Made by a program: the position numbers and the translations under genes
In this document: positions 29,846 through 40,352 of the stretch, one piece after another
Layout: each line of letters starts with the position of its first letter
Numbering within the stretch: position 1 is the first letter of the stretch
The notes under the pieces: model-generated
Told to the model about the DNA's origin: nothing
The model's database searches: none
The model's input: only the letters and a program-made list of their open reading frames with translations
From: Chitiniphilus shinanonensis DSM 23277
Lineage (GTDB): Bacteria; Pseudomonadota; Gammaproteobacteria; Burkholderiales; Chitinibacteraceae
Direction: 5' to 3'
Length of the DNA stretch: 64,000 bases
Assembly: GCF_000374805.1 (NCBI RefSeq)
Contig: NZ_KB895335.1
Coordinates: 62,001-126,000, forward strand

Positions 29846-30782
29846 GGCGCCGCCCCATCAGGCAGAAATACGCGATCAGCGCCAGCCAGGTCAGGCCGCC
29901 GACGATGTACTTCACCAGCGCCGGCACGTCGGTGCGCGCCGACCAGAAGGCTTCGACGAAGGCGGCCAGCAAGGTCAGCAGCACCGCGCCGCCCAGCATC
30001 GGCAGGATGCGCTGCCCGGCCTGCCGCAGCGCGGCCATCCGCGTCAGCCGGCCGGGCAACAGCAGCGCGCCGCCCAGCTTGAGGCCGGCGGCGCAGGCCA
30101 GCAGCAGGCCGACGACCTCGAACGAGCTATGGGTGACCACGAAGGAAAGAAACGCCTCGCGCGTGGCCGGCTCGCGGGTGAGCCAGGTGCCGATCACGCC
30201 CATGTGCATGCCGTTGTAGGCGGTGGACACCAGCGCGCCCAGTCCGGCGACCAGACCACCGGCGAAGGTGCGCAGGTCGATGGAGATGTTGTTCCACACG
30301 TACACGCCGAACATCAGCACGTCGTCCTCGGGGCCCTTGCGCCCCAGGCGCTGCGCGGCCATGCGGTACATCGATTCGTATTCGGCGAGCTGGCCCGGAT
30401 CGATCACGGTGTAGGCCAGCTCGGGCCGCCAGTTGATCAGGCCGACGCACAGCAGCAGCGGCAGCAGGAAGGCGAGCAGCGCCAGCAACACCACTCGCCA
30501 TTCGGCGCGGACCAGCAGGGGGAAATCCAGGCGCAGCCAGCGCACGAACACCATTTCCTGGTTGGCGCTACTGCGGTAGAGGCGGCGGTGCGCCGCGATG
30601 GCCAGACTGTCCAGCCGCGCCACCAGCGACGGCGAATAGCCGCGCTGGCGCGCCACCGCCAGGGTGTGGCACAGCGCGCGGTAGCGCGCCGGCAGGTCGA
30701 GCGAAGGCAGTTTGCTTTTCAGATCCTGCGCGATGTCGTCCCACAGTGCGGCGTGGCGCGCTTCGAATTGGCGTTGTTTCAC
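29835..30782 (-). CDS. SpoIIM-like (stage II sporulation M / DUF95) membrane protein
   Basis: Protein of 315 residues beginning with GTG at 30782; the GTGA overlap with the RDD stop fixes the start. An N-terminal helical cytoplasmic part (KQRQFEARHAALWDDI, resembling a coiled coil) is followed by about five helices, including NNISIDLRTFAGGLVAGLG, NGMHMGVIG and THSSFEVVGLLLACAAGL, all typical of the SpoIIM family. It is not a sign of sporulation: the family is widespread in Gram-negatives next to RDD and MoxR genes. Confidence 0.9.
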   Translation of the reverse strand: MKQRQFEARHAALWDDIAQDLKSKLPSLDLPARYRALCHTLAVARQRGYSPSLVARLDSLAIAAHRRLYRSSANQEMVFVRWLRLDFPLLVRAEWRVVLLALLAFLLPLLLCVGLINWRPELAYTVIDPGQLAEYESMYRMAAQRLGRKGPEDDVLMFGVYVWNNISIDLRTFAGGLVAGLGALVSTAYNGMHMGVIGTWLTREPATREAFLSFVVTHSSFEVVGLLLACAAGLKLGGALLLPGRLTRMAALRQAGQRILPMLGGAVLLTLLAAFVEAFWSARTDVPALVKYIVGGLTWLALIAYFCLMGRRRAA

Positions 30783-31468
30783 GCGGCATCCTTGCCGGTC
30801 AGGCCGGCGACGTAGCCGTACAGCCGGTCCAGCGATGCCTGGCCGCGCAGGCCGGTGAGCGGCTGCGCCAGGTCGCCCAATTCCAGCTGGCGCTGCGGCG
30901 GCACGGCGTGCACCCGTTCCACCAGATCGACCAGCGTGCGCTGTTCGTCCGGCGTCAGCGGGAACGGCAGGGCCACCGGGGCGACGTCGAGCGCCTTGGG
31001 CAACGGCGTCGGCTGCTCGCGGTAGACCACGATGGTGCCGGCCACCAGATCGCCGATGCGGCGAAAGCGCGCGTCGAGCAGCATCGCACCCAGGCCGATG
31101 CCGTAGCACAACGGCATGAAGTCGATGGCGCGCAGCACGTTACGCAGCACCGATTCGCGCCAGCCCACCGGCAGGCCGTCCTCGCGCAGCACCTGCAACC
31201 CGAGCATGCGCTTGCCCGGGGTGCGGCCGTCGCCCAGCACCTCGAACAGCACGCCGTAGGCCCATTGCAGCAGGAAGAACGCCACCAGCCCCAGACCCAT
31301 GCCGGCGCGACCCAGCGTCACCAAGAGGGGGATATACAGCACCAGCCCGATCAGCGCGCGCAGCAGCCAGTCGATCAGCCAGGCATAGCCGCGACGGGCC
31401 GGGCCGGCCGGCGTGAACACCAGCGAGACGCCTTCGGGAGTGGAAAGGTGCAGCTTGCCGTCGAGCAT
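30779..31468 (-). CDS. RDD-family membrane protein 1
   Basis: Protein of 229 residues. The RDD domain covers about residues 20-145 with the signature arginine region ARRGYAWLIDWLLRALIG, the later TPGKRMLGLQVL block and ARFRRIGDLVAGTIVVY. Three to four membrane helices are predicted. It is the first gene of the coupled RDD-SpoIIM-DUF4129-DUF4350-MoxR-DUF58 unit, preceded by 149 bases with a hairpin. Its role in the cluster is not known. Confidence 0.9.
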   Translation of the reverse strand: MLDGKLHLSTPEGVSLVFTPAGPARRGYAWLIDWLLRALIGLVLYIPLLVTLGRAGMGLGLVAFFLLQWAYGVLFEVLGDGRTPGKRMLGLQVLREDGLPVGWRESVLRNVLRAIDFMPLCYGIGLGAMLLDARFRRIGDLVAGTIVVYREQPTPLPKALDVAPVALPFPLTPDEQRTLVDLVERVHAVPPQRQLELGDLAQPLTGLRGQASLDRLYGYVAGLTGKDAA

Positions 31469-31581
31469 GGAAGGGAATCGGGACCCGGCCTCGTTCTGCG
31501 CGAGGAGCAGGCGGTTGGAAAAAAAACGCAGTTTACAGGCGGCGCCTTATCGCTGCATGACGGGATGCTGGGCAAAGCATG

Positions 31582-31610
31582 AATCGCCCCGGCAGCGGAC
31601 CGGGGCGATT
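31582..31610 (-). terminator. strong hairpin after RDD gene 2, no U-tract
   Basis: AATCGCCCCGG pairs perfectly with CCGGGGCGATT (11 bp, 7-base loop), only 7 bases after the stop of the leftward RDD gene 2. There is no run of T beyond it, so it may work as a weak terminator or as an mRNA end stabiliser. Confidence 0.55.
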
Positions 31611-31617
31611 GCCGGCG

Positions 31618-32133
31618 TCAGGCTTTGACGACCCTGGTACCGGCCCAGTCGTCGTGCAGGCAGCGGCGACTTTCGCGGAAGATCATCGAGGCATCGAGCA
31701 GACTGCCCAACGGTACGAAGGACAGCAGGATCGCCGGGAAGAAGCGAGCCACGACGTAATGCCATGCGCCGCAATACGTACCGTCCCGCCGCACCACCCT
31801 GATGCCGAGCAGCCTCTTCGCCACGGTCTGACCGCTTTGCTCCAGCAACAGGCAGTTGTAGTAGACGAAGCCGAGCGGCACGCCGAACGCGACCAGCAGA
31901 TACAGCGCATTGGCCAACGCGCCGTCGCCCACCAATTGCGACCCCAGCAACCAGGGCATGGCACTCAGCAGTACCAGCACCCCATTGACGACCACGGCCG
32001 CCAGCCGGGACCAGCGGCTGGCCAGCTCCAGCTGTTGCGGCGCGGTTTCCTGCGCCAGCTCGACCGTGGTCGCCGCATAGGGATTGGCCTCGAACGGCGT
32101 GACCCCCGCTTCCTCGGACCGTGCTCCGCTCAT
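31618..32133 (-). CDS. RDD-family membrane protein 2
   Basis: Protein of 171 residues with an unusual N-terminal segment ANPYAATTVELAQE, then an RDD domain: ASRWSRLAAVVVNGVL, QSGQTVAKRLLGIRVV and the ending FRESRRCLHDDWAGTRVVKA. It is a tandem paralogue of the next gene, which shares NPYAATTV and the SRRCLHDD ending. Its ATG overlaps the stop of RDD gene 3 by 4 bases. Function unknown; the family is proposed to include ion or metabolite transporters. Confidence 0.88.
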   Translation of the reverse strand: MSGARSEEAGVTPFEANPYAATTVELAQETAPQQLELASRWSRLAAVVVNGVLVLLSAMPWLLGSQLVGDGALANALYLLVAFGVPLGFVYYNCLLLEQSGQTVAKRLLGIRVVRRDGTYCGAWHYVVARFFPAILLSFVPLGSLLDASMIFRESRRCLHDDWAGTRVVKA

Positions 32134-32660
32134 ACCCGGATCACGATGGTGCCGGCGATGTCGTCATGCAGGCAGCGGCGCGACTGGCGGAAGATCAGCA
32201 GTGGATCGAGCAGGCTGACGATGACGCCCACGAACGGGATCATGGACAGCAGCGCAACCGGCAGGTAGCGGATGAAGACATAGCGACGCAGGCCGCAACG
32301 GCTGCCGTCCTGGCGGATGATCTTGATGCCCAGCACCTTCTTGCCGAGGGTCTGGCCATTGCGATGGACCAGCACGAAGTTGTAGATGACGAACGCCAGC
32401 AGCAGCAGGCCACCGATCACGATGCCCGCCAGCAAGCCCGCCCCCGGTGAAATGCCCCCCTGGAGCAAGGCGGGCGCGGCGATCGCGACGGCGATCATCG
32501 GAATACCCGCGATCAGGCCGAACACCCCGTCCAGCAGCACCGCGCCGAGGCGGGTGCCGCGCTCGGCCAGTACGAACTGGTCGTCGGCGCTCTGTTGCAG
32601 ATCGACGGTGGTGGCGGCATACGGATTCGTTTCGACGGCAACGACAGTTTCTGCGTTCAT
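32130..32660 (-). CDS. RDD-family membrane protein 3
   Basis: Protein of 176 residues, paralogue of RDD protein 2: it shares NPYAATTVDL near residue 12, the helix AERGTRLGAVLLDGVFGL, NGQTLGKKVLGIKII and the end FRQSRRCLHDDIAGTIVI. Upstream (32661-32800) is one of the most AT-rich stretches in the window and probably holds the promoter for this pair. Confidence 0.88.
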   Translation of the reverse strand: MNAETVVAVETNPYAATTVDLQQSADDQFVLAERGTRLGAVLLDGVFGLIAGIPMIAVAIAAPALLQGGISPGAGLLAGIVIGGLLLLAFVIYNFVLVHRNGQTLGKKVLGIKIIRQDGSRCGLRRYVFIRYLPVALLSMIPFVGVIVSLLDPLLIFRQSRRCLHDDIAGTIVIRV

Positions 32661-32800
32661 GTGGAAATCCCCTGTTTTTGGAAGCTCATCTCGACCATCT
32701 TTTTTACTGCCTTAGAAAGACAGCGTTAACGATTCTAACGCCAAGCAATACAAATTGGTTATTTGTGAATTCTTTTTGGCTTTTCAGCAACGGCGGCACA

Positions 32801-33733
32801 TCAGGACTGCCCGCGGAAGGTCCGGCGGTAGGCCGATGGCGAAACGCCCAGGGTGGCGGCGAAATGCTGCCGTAGCGAAATCGCACTGCCGAATCCCGCC
32901 GCCTCGGCCACCTGCTCGATCGGGGCGTCGCTCTGCTCCAGCAGGCGCTGCGCCTGACCCAGCCGCTGGTGCAGCAGCCACGCGCCGACGGTGGAGCCGG
33001 TCAACGCGCGAAACCGCCGGGTGAAGGTGCGGCGGCTCATCGCGGCGTGGGCCGCCAGGTCGTCGAGCCTGAGCGGCTGATCCAGCCGGGCCAGTGCCCA
33101 TTGCAGCGTCTCGCCCAGGCGATCGCCCGCGCGCGACGCCGGCAGCGGCCACTCGATGTATTGCGCCTGCCCGCCCTGGCGGTACGGCGGCACCACCAGG
33201 AAGCGCGCCACCTGGTTGGTCCTTTCGGCGCCGACCAGGCCGCGCAGCAGATGCAGGCAGCAATCGATGCCGGCGGCGGTGCCCGCCGAGGTGACGACGG
33301 AGCCATCGTCCACATACAGCACCGCCGGCTGCATGCGCACCTGCGGAAAGGCGGCGGCGAATTCGTTCGAGCATCCCCAATGGGTGGTCGCCGGGCGGCC
33401 GTCCAGCAATCCGGCGTGGGCCAGCACGAATGCACCCAGGCACAGCCCGACCAGCCTGGCGCCACGCGCGTGGGCGCGTCGCAAGGCGTCGAGCAGCACC
33501 GGCGACGGCACTTCGTCGACACCGCGCCAGCTGGGCACCACGATCAGGTCGGCCTCGTCCAGCGCGGCCAGGCCGTCGTCGACGGCGATGCCAAAACCCG
33601 CGCTGGCGGCAAGCACGCCCGGCTGCTCGGCACAGACGCGCACGCTGCATCCTGCCGCTTGGAACACAATGCAGGGCACCGACAAATGGAACGGGCTGAC
33701 GTGGTCGAACGCGACGACGGCGATGCGGATCAT
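32801..33733 (-). CDS. GlxA-family transcriptional regulator (DJ-1/PfpI + AraC HTH)
   Basis: Protein of 310 residues. The N-terminal 170 residues form a DJ-1/PfpI-like domain with the nucleophile-elbow region VGLCLGAFVLAHAGLLDGR near residue 98 and ATTHWGC. The C-terminal 100 residues hold two AraC-type helix-turn-helix motifs (MSRRTFTRRFRALTG and IEQVAEAAGFGSAISLRQHF). It is divergent from an isochorismatase-type gene 141 bases away, which it probably controls. Confidence 0.93.
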   Translation of the reverse strand: MIRIAVVAFDHVSPFHLSVPCIVFQAAGCSVRVCAEQPGVLAASAGFGIAVDDGLAALDEADLIVVPSWRGVDEVPSPVLLDALRRAHARGARLVGLCLGAFVLAHAGLLDGRPATTHWGCSNEFAAAFPQVRMQPAVLYVDDGSVVTSAGTAAGIDCCLHLLRGLVGAERTNQVARFLVVPPYRQGGQAQYIEWPLPASRAGDRLGETLQWALARLDQPLRLDDLAAHAAMSRRTFTRRFRALTGSTVGAWLLHQRLGQAQRLLEQSDAPIEQVAEAAGFGSAISLRQHFAATLGVSPSAYRRTFRGQS

Positions 33734-33762
33734 GGCGGCCTCCGGCTGGTTGGCACGATGCA

Positions 33763-33790
33763 GAATGGCCCGATTCCATCGATGAATGGC
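33763..33790. promoter_or_regulatory. candidate AraC-type operator: two GAATGGC half-sites 21 bp apart
   Basis: GAATGGC occurs at 33763-33769 and again at 33784-33790, in direct orientation two helical turns apart, in the spacer between the GlxA-type regulator and the isochorismatase gene. Direct half-sites about 21 bp apart are what AraC-family proteins typically bind. Binding is inferred. Confidence 0.45.
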
Positions 33791-33874
33791 ATTCGGGTCA
33801 ATCGTCGGCGGACGATCGGCCGCGCATCATGACCTCACCCCGCGACTTTCGCGGCCCACTTACCGGAGAACGTC

Positions 33875-34489
33875 ATGCAACGCGCGCTGATCGTCATCGA
33901 TGTGCAGAACGAATACGAAACGGGCGGCCTGAAGATCGAGTACCCGCCTTTCGCCCAGACCCTGGCCCGTGTCGGCGAAGCGATGGACGCCGCGCACGCG
34001 GCCGGCATCCCGGTGGTGGTGATCCAGCACTCGGAGCCGGCGGATGCGCCGGTGTTCGCCGTGGGCAGCCATGGCTGGCAGTTGCATGAAGCCGTGGCCC
34101 GGCGGCCACGCGACCACCACGTAGAGAAGCACCAGGCCAGCGTGCTCGCCGGCACCGGCCTGGCCGACTGGCTACGCCAGCATGGCATCGACACGCTGAC
34201 CATCGTCGGCTACATGACGCAGAACTGCGACGATTCGACGGTGAAGCAGGCGGCGCACGAAGGCTTCGCGGTGGAGTTCCTGTCGGACGCCAGCGGCGCG
34301 CTGGCCCTGGCCAACCGCGCCGGCCATGCCAGCGCCGAGGAAGTCCATCGGGTGACCATGGTGGTGATGCAGTCAAACTTCGCCGCGGTGCTGACCACCG
34401 GGGAATGGATCGCCGCGGTGAACAGCGGCGTGGCGCCGGAGCGCGACAACATCCTGGTTTCGTACCGTCGCGCGCACGGACTCGCCTGA
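33875..34489 (+). CDS. isochorismatase-family cysteine hydrolase
   Basis: Protein of 204 residues with the family core: catalytic aspartate in LIVIDVQNEY near residue 8, lysine near 85 (VEKHQASVLAGT) and cysteine near 118 (VGYMTQNCDDSTVKQA). Such enzymes hydrolyse amides or isochorismate-like substrates. CCGGAGAA precedes the ATG. It is monocistronic, divergent from its likely regulator, and ends at a shared terminator. The substrate is unknown. Confidence 0.93.
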   Translation: MQRALIVIDVQNEYETGGLKIEYPPFAQTLARVGEAMDAAHAAGIPVVVIQHSEPADAPVFAVGSHGWQLHEAVARRPRDHHVEKHQASVLAGTGLADWLRQHGIDTLTIVGYMTQNCDDSTVKQAAHEGFAVEFLSDASGALALANRAGHASAEEVHRVTMVVMQSNFAAVLTTGEWIAAVNSGVAPERDNILVSYRRAHGLA

Positions 34490-34492
34490 ACG

Positions 34493-34520
34493 AAAAAGAC
34501 CGGCCAAGGCCGGTCTTTTT
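34493..34520. terminator. bidirectional terminator between isochorismatase gene and hisD
   Basis: AAAAAGACCGGCC pairs with GGCCGGTCTTTTT across a 2-base loop. The A and T runs on both sides make it work for the rightward gene (stop 34489) and the leftward hisD (stop 34542). Confidence 0.92.
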
Positions 34521-34541
34521 GTTTTGGCAAGGGCGAAGCCC

Positions 34542-35834
34542 TTACTTCAAGCGCAACTCCGCCGCGCGCGCATGCGCGGTCAGGCCCTCGCCGTGCGCCA
34601 GTTCGCTGGCGATGCGGCCCAGCTTCTGCGCGCCGTCCTCCGATACGTTGATCAGGCTGGTGCGCTTCTGGAAGTCGTAGACGCCGAGCGGGCTGGCGAA
34701 GCGCGCGGTGCGCGCGGTGGGCAGCACGTGGTTGGGGCCGGCGCAATAGTCGCCTAGCGATTCGCTGGTGAAGCGGCCCATGAAGATGGCGCCGGCGTGG
34801 CGCAGGCTGGGTAGCCAAGCGTCCGGGTCGGCCACCGACAGCTCCAGGTGCTCCGGCGCGATGTAGTTGGCGATCTCGCAGGCTTCGGCCAGGTCGGCCA
34901 CCTTGATCAGCGCGCCGCGGTTGCCCAGCGACGCTTCGATGATCTCGCGGCGCGGCATGGTCGGCAGCAGCCTGGCGATGCTGGCCTCGACGCGCTCGAT
35001 GAAGGCGGCGTCCGGACACAGCAGGATGGCCTGGGCGATCTCGTCGTGCTCGGCCTGGCTGAACAGGTCCATCGCCACCCAATCCGGGTCGGTGCCGCCG
35101 TCGCAGATCACCAGGATCTCCGACGGGCCGGCCACCATGTCGATGCCGACCACGCCGAATACCGCGCGTTTGGCGGCGGCGACATAAGCGTTGCCGGGGC
35201 CGGTGATCTTGTCCACCTGCGGGATGGTGGCGGTGCCGTAGGCCAGTGCGCCCACGGCCTGCGCGCCACCGATGGTGAAGGCACGGCTGACGCCGGCCAC
35301 GTAGGCGGCGGCCAGCACCAGATCGTTGCGCTCGCCGCGCGGGGTGGGCACCACCATGATGATCTCGGGCACGCCGGCCACGTGCGCCGGCAGCGCGTTC
35401 ATCAGCACCGACGACGGATACGCGGCCTTGCCGCCCGGCACGTAGATGCCGACGCGATCGAGCGCGGTGACCTGCTGGCCCAGCAGGGTGCCGTCTTCGT
35501 CGCGGTAGCTCCACGAGGTCATTTTCTGGCGTTCGTGGTAGCTGCGCACGCGGGCGGCGGCGGCGGTGAGCGCATCGCGACGCGCGGCGGGCAGGCGCTC
35601 GAAGGCGGCCTTCAGTTCGTCCTGGGTCAGTTCCAGGTCGGCCATGCCGGCGGCGCTGGTACCGTCGAAGCGGTTGGTGTATTCGACCACCGCCGCGTCG
35701 CCTTCGGTCTTCACCCGATGCAGGATATCGGCCACGCGCGCGTCGACCTGCGGGTCTTGCGAGGTTTCGAAAGCGAGCAGGGCCTTGAGCTGGTCCTGGA
35801 ACTGGGGCGAGGCGGAATCGAAGCGGCGGATCAT
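34542..35834 (-). CDS. hisD: histidinol dehydrogenase
   Basis: Protein of 430 residues, the last two oxidations of histidine synthesis. [18 protein letters not shown] near residue 130, [16 protein letters not shown] near 240 and [17 protein letters not shown] near 335 hold the zinc and catalytic residues. It ends at the bidirectional terminator, so it is not co-transcribed with hisB 10 kb downstream. A LysE-type gene lies 118 bases upstream instead of hisG. Confidence 0.97.
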   Translation of the reverse strand: MIRRFDSASPQFQDQLKALLAFETSQDPQVDARVADILHRVKTEGDAAVVEYTNRFDGTSAAGMADLELTQDELKAAFERLPAARRDALTAAAARVRSYHERQKMTSWSYRDEDGTLLGQQVTALDRVGIYVPGGKAAYPSSVLMNALPAHVAGVPEIIMVVPTPRGERNDLVLAAAYVAGVSRAFTIGGAQAVGALAYGTATIPQVDKITGPGNAYVAAAKRAVFGVVGIDMVAGPSEILVICDGGTDPDWVAMDLFSQAEHDEIAQAILLCPDAAFIERVEASIARLLPTMPRREIIEASLGNRGALIKVADLAEACEIANYIAPEHLELSVADPDAWLPSLRHAGAIFMGRFTSESLGDYCAGPNHVLPTARTARFASPLGVYDFQKRTSLINVSEDGAQKLGRIASELAHGEGLTAHARAAELRLK

Positions 35835-35952
35835 GAGGCGAACCGGGGTGACGAAGCAGGACCGTCGATTATACCCAAGCGTGCAGCGGCTGACCCCGCC
35901 GGCTTGGCAACGATGCGTATTGGATCAAATCCCGCCGGGCCGTCGATTCGCC

Positions 35953-36564
35953 CTAGGACAACGCGACCTTCACCCCCAGCGCCACCAGCACGCCGCCGAG
36001 CACCTTGTCGATCAGGCGCTGCGCCCGCGCCAGCGTGACCCGCACCGCGCGGCTCTGCACGATGAACACCAGCAGCGGCCACCAGATCACGCCCAGGATC
36101 CAGATGATGAAGGCGTACCAGACCTTGGCCACCAGCGAGGTATCGACGCTGAGAATCTGGGTGAACACCGACAGGAAGAACAGCGTGGCCTTGGGGTTGA
36201 GCAGGTTGCACAGCAGCCCCTGTATAAAGGCCGCGCGCAGGCTGATGCGCTCGTGGCCGGCGTCCGGGTCCATCGCGGCCCCGCCCCGGGCGCGCAGCGC
36301 CTGGATGCCGATCCACACCAGATAGGCCGCGCCGGCGTACTTCAACACGTTGAACAGCCAGGGCGTGGTGGCGATGATGACCGCCAGCCCGGCCACGCAA
36401 TAGCTCATGTGGACGGCGATGCCCAGGTTGATCCCGGCGGCAGTGGCCAGCGCGGCGCCGCGCGAATAGCGTGCCGCGTTCTTCATCATCAGGAAGAAAT
36501 CCGGCCCCGGCGACAGCATGGCCAGCAGGGCGATGGTGGTGACGAGCAAGGTGGTGTCGAACAT
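35953..36564 (-). CDS. LysE/RhtB-family amino-acid exporter
   Basis: Protein of 203 residues with six membrane helices. The family signature LLAMLSPGPDFFLMMKNAARYSRG near residues 13-36 contains the conserved SPGPD. These proteins export homoserine, threonine, lysine or related amino acids. It lies inside the histidine gene set (between hisG and hisD), so it could relate to amino-acid overflow, but the order may be accidental. Confidence 0.92.
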   Translation of the reverse strand: MFDTTLLVTTIALLAMLSPGPDFFLMMKNAARYSRGAALATAAGINLGIAVHMSYCVAGLAVIIATTPWLFNVLKYAGAAYLVWIGIQALRARGGAAMDPDAGHERISLRAAFIQGLLCNLLNPKATLFFLSVFTQILSVDTSLVAKVWYAFIIWILGVIWWPLLVFIVQSRAVRVTLARAQRLIDKVLGGVLVALGVKVALS

Positions 36565-36585
36565 GGGCAGCTCCGCAGCAAGACT

Positions 36586-37719
36586 TCAGACAGATTCTTC
36601 GGTCTCTTCCAGCACAAAATAGCCTTCCGGGTTCACCCAGGTGTCCCACGGCAGCAAGCGAGGCAATCCGAGCAGGACCATCGCCAGGCAAACGGCGGCG
36701 GCGACGTTGATCGGCGTGGTGGACGGCTCGGCCGGTGGCCCGAATTCGTTGTCGTTCTCGGGGCCGGGCACCGCCGCCAACCCCAGCAGTGTCAGCGCAA
36801 GCAGCATGATGGCGAAGGTGCCGACGCGAACATCGATCAGCAGCAGTGCCGCCGGACCGACGGCAGCCCAGGCCATCCACCAGGAGGACATGCCCAGATC
36901 GTGCAGGCGGAACACGGTCAGCCGACCGTACAACGCAGCCCAGGCTACCAGGAACGGCACGCCGACACTTTGTACCAGCATCAGCGAGTGCGAAGCGAGC
37001 ATGACCCCTGGTAGCAGCGCCACCAGCATGGCGAGCGCATACGCGAGATAGCGCATCCGTCCCAGCCGGCCATCCAGACGCAGGCCGACCGCCTGCGGCG
37101 TTTCGTAATAATCCGCCGACAGCACCCCTTCGACGACGGGCCGGGGCGTGTCATGCCGAGAGGCTAGCGCTTCGGCCCGTGCCTCGCGCTCGGCCTGTGC
37201 CTTGGCGGCGGCCAGACGCGGCATGTCCACGCCGCAAGCGACGCACAAGGTGCGTCGGGGCTGGCCATGGCCACACGCCGGGCAATTCATGGTTTCCACC
37301 GCAGGTGCGGGGCGGGCTTCGGGCTGGGCGGCTGGTTCGTCTGATCGAGCCGGAACGGCAAGTGATTCGGCCGGACGTGGCGCTGCCTGGACCTGGGTCG
37401 CGGGCATGGCCGATTCGGGCGCATCGTCCAGCAGCAATGTCGGAAACGCATCCGGCGCCGCCACGCGGCGCGGCTGGTAGGGCCGGCCGTCCAGGTGCTC
37501 CACCCGCACCACCGCGCCGGTGCGCGCCAGCAACGGCAGGTAGGCGTCGAGATGCTCGACCGGCAGTTGCTGCTTGATGATGGTCGGCGCGTTGTCGATC
37601 AGTTCGGCGACGCGCTCGCGCTCCAGCTTGAGCAGGCCGCCAAGCTGATGCAGCAGGGATTCTCGGGTATGGCCCGGCAGGATGGCGCCGGTCAGCAGCA
37701 GGCGGACGGTATTGCTCAT
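36586..37719 (-). CDS. DUF805-type membrane protein with N-terminal domain and zinc finger
   Basis: Protein of 377 residues. Residues 1-80 form a helical/basic domain (RLLLTGAILPGHTRESLLHQLG), then a proline/alanine-rich linker, a CPACGHGQPRRTLCVACG zinc-ribbon near residue 145, and a C-terminal DUF805-like membrane domain (GRLGRMRYLAYALAML, then FRLHDLGMSSWW, a known DUF805 pattern). I start at MSNTVRLLL (37719); an upstream ATG at 37779 is possible, and neither has a strong binding site. The combination suggests a membrane sensor; the function is unknown. Confidence 0.8.
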   Translation of the reverse strand: MSNTVRLLLTGAILPGHTRESLLHQLGGLLKLERERVAELIDNAPTIIKQQLPVEHLDAYLPLLARTGAVVRVEHLDGRPYQPRRVAAPDAFPTLLLDDAPESAMPATQVQAAPRPAESLAVPARSDEPAAQPEARPAPAVETMNCPACGHGQPRRTLCVACGVDMPRLAAAKAQAEREARAEALASRHDTPRPVVEGVLSADYYETPQAVGLRLDGRLGRMRYLAYALAMLVALLPGVMLASHSLMLVQSVGVPFLVAWAALYGRLTVFRLHDLGMSSWWMAWAAVGPAALLLIDVRVGTFAIMLLALTLLGLAAVPGPENDNEFGPPAEPSTTPINVAAAVCLAMVLLGLPRLLPWDTWVNPEGYFVLEETEESV

Positions 37720-37858
37720 TCTTGTGTCATGGACGAGGGATGCCTGCCGAAAACTAGTGCAAGCCATTCCATCCGGCAAGCCGGGAAAGGGGCTCGAAAG
37801 CGCTTCCAGACGCCATCAAATTCGCCCGTCTTGCCCTGTATCAGACCGCGACGGCGGA

Positions 37859-37882
37859 TCGCCCCGCAAAACACCGGGGCGA
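37859..37882 (-). terminator. hairpin after hisG, no U-tract
   Basis: TCGCCCCG pairs with CGGGGCGA across an 8-base loop about 36 bases after the leftward hisG stop. It lacks a T run, so termination is uncertain. Confidence 0.4.
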
Positions 37883-37918
37883 AGGGCGGATATGCCCCGC
37901 CCGCCCCAGCGTCGACGA

Positions 37919-38557
37919 TCAGTGGCCGATGGCGCCGGCGAAGGCGTCGATCATCGGCTGGATCTGCTCTTCCTTGAGCTTGAGCGCGGCCTGGTTGACG
38001 ATCAGCCGGCTGGAGATGTCGCGGATGTGCTCGACCGCAACCAGATCGTTGGCCTTGAGCGTGCCGCCGGTGGACACCAGGTCGACGATGGCGTCGGCGA
38101 GACCGACCAGCGGCGCCAGTTCCATCGAGCCGTAGAGCTTGATCAGGTCGACGTGCACGCCCTTGGCGGCGAAGTGCTCGCGCGCCTGATCGGTGTACTT
38201 GGTGGCCACGCGCAGCCGCGCGCCCTGCTGCACCGCGCCTTGGTAATCGAAGCCGTTCTGCACCGCCACCATCAGCCGGCACTTGGCGATCTCCAGGTCC
38301 AGCGGCTGGTAGAGGCCGGCGCCGCCGTGCTCGATCAATACGTCGCGCCCCGCCACGCCCAGGTCGGCGGCGCCGTACTGCACGTAGGTGGGCACGTCCG
38401 AGGCGCGCACGATGATCAGGCGCACGTCGTCGCGGTTGGTGCCGATGATGAGCTTGCGGGAGGATTCCGGCGCCTCGGCCGGCACCACGCCGGCGGCGGC
38501 CAGCAGCGGCAGGGTTTCCTCGAAGATGCGTCCCTTGGACAGCGCGATCGTGATCAT
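37919..38557 (-). CDS. hisG: ATP phosphoribosyltransferase, short form
   Basis: Protein of 212 residues, first step of histidine synthesis. [18 protein letters not shown] at the N-terminus and [15 protein letters not shown] near residue 157 bind substrate. At this length it lacks the regulatory C-terminal domain, so by family rules it needs the HisZ partner, which is not in this window. It is 5 bases after the DUF4870-like gene and follows murA, the usual betaproteobacterial order. Confidence 0.97.
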   Translation of the reverse strand: MITIALSKGRIFEETLPLLAAAGVVPAEAPESSRKLIIGTNRDDVRLIIVRASDVPTYVQYGAADLGVAGRDVLIEHGGAGLYQPLDLEIAKCRLMVAVQNGFDYQGAVQQGARLRVATKYTDQAREHFAAKGVHVDLIKLYGSMELAPLVGLADAIVDLVSTGGTLKANDLVAVEHIRDISSRLIVNQAALKLKEEQIQPMIDAFAGAIGH

Positions 38558-38561
38558 GGCG

Positions 38562-38966
38562 TTACTTGAATAGTTTCAGGGACACGGGGTACTTCGACGG
38601 CCAGCCGTTGATGGCCTTGGCGCCTTCCCACAGGCCGAACATGGTCGAACCCAGCACCACCCACCAGATCGGGAAGGCCGAGTGCATCACGCCGGCCAGG
38701 ACCAGCGCCGCCACGTAGAAGCAGCCCATCAGCAACTGGAAGTTGCACGCCTGGACGGCGTGCTGCTCGACGAACTCCGACTGCACCCGCGCGAATTGCA
38801 GCACCAGGAACGGCACCACCAGCGCCATGCCGGGGATCGGCACGTAAGGAATCCACAGGATGCCGGCCAGGTGCGCCAGCGCGGCGAAGCCCTTCTCCAG
38901 TTGGGTGGGCGGGCGTGGCTTGCCGTCGTTGTCTTCGCCGGCGGGCTTGGGGTTGAACGTCAGCAC
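38562..38966 (-). CDS. DUF4870-like (Tic20-type) small membrane protein
   Basis: Protein of 134 residues starting with GTG at 38966, chosen for TGAGGAAG about 7 bases upstream. Three to four hydrophobic segments: [45 protein letters not shown] and [27 protein letters not shown] is the DUF4870 hallmark (EH.kealNfql). The function is not known. It sits between murA and hisG and is probably in the same transcript. Confidence 0.82.
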   Translation of the reverse strand: MLTFNPKPAGEDNDGKPRPPTQLEKGFAALAHLAGILWIPYVPIPGMALVVPFLVLQFARVQSEFVEQHAVQACNFQLLMGCFYVAALVLAGVMHSAFPIWWVVLGSTMFGLWEGAKAINGWPSKYPVSLKLFK

Positions 38967-38976
38967 GGCGGCTTCC

Positions 38977-40296
<1,320 letters not shown>

Positions 40297-40352
40297 TTAT
40301 GGCGCTTGTTGGGTGTTTCGTGTTGCGGGATGTCACGGCGCTTGAAACCAGT

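Noticed and set aside
29835-30782. SpoIIM-like gene as a sign of sporulation
   Set aside because: The family is common in non-sporulating Gram-negatives and no other sporulation genes are present.
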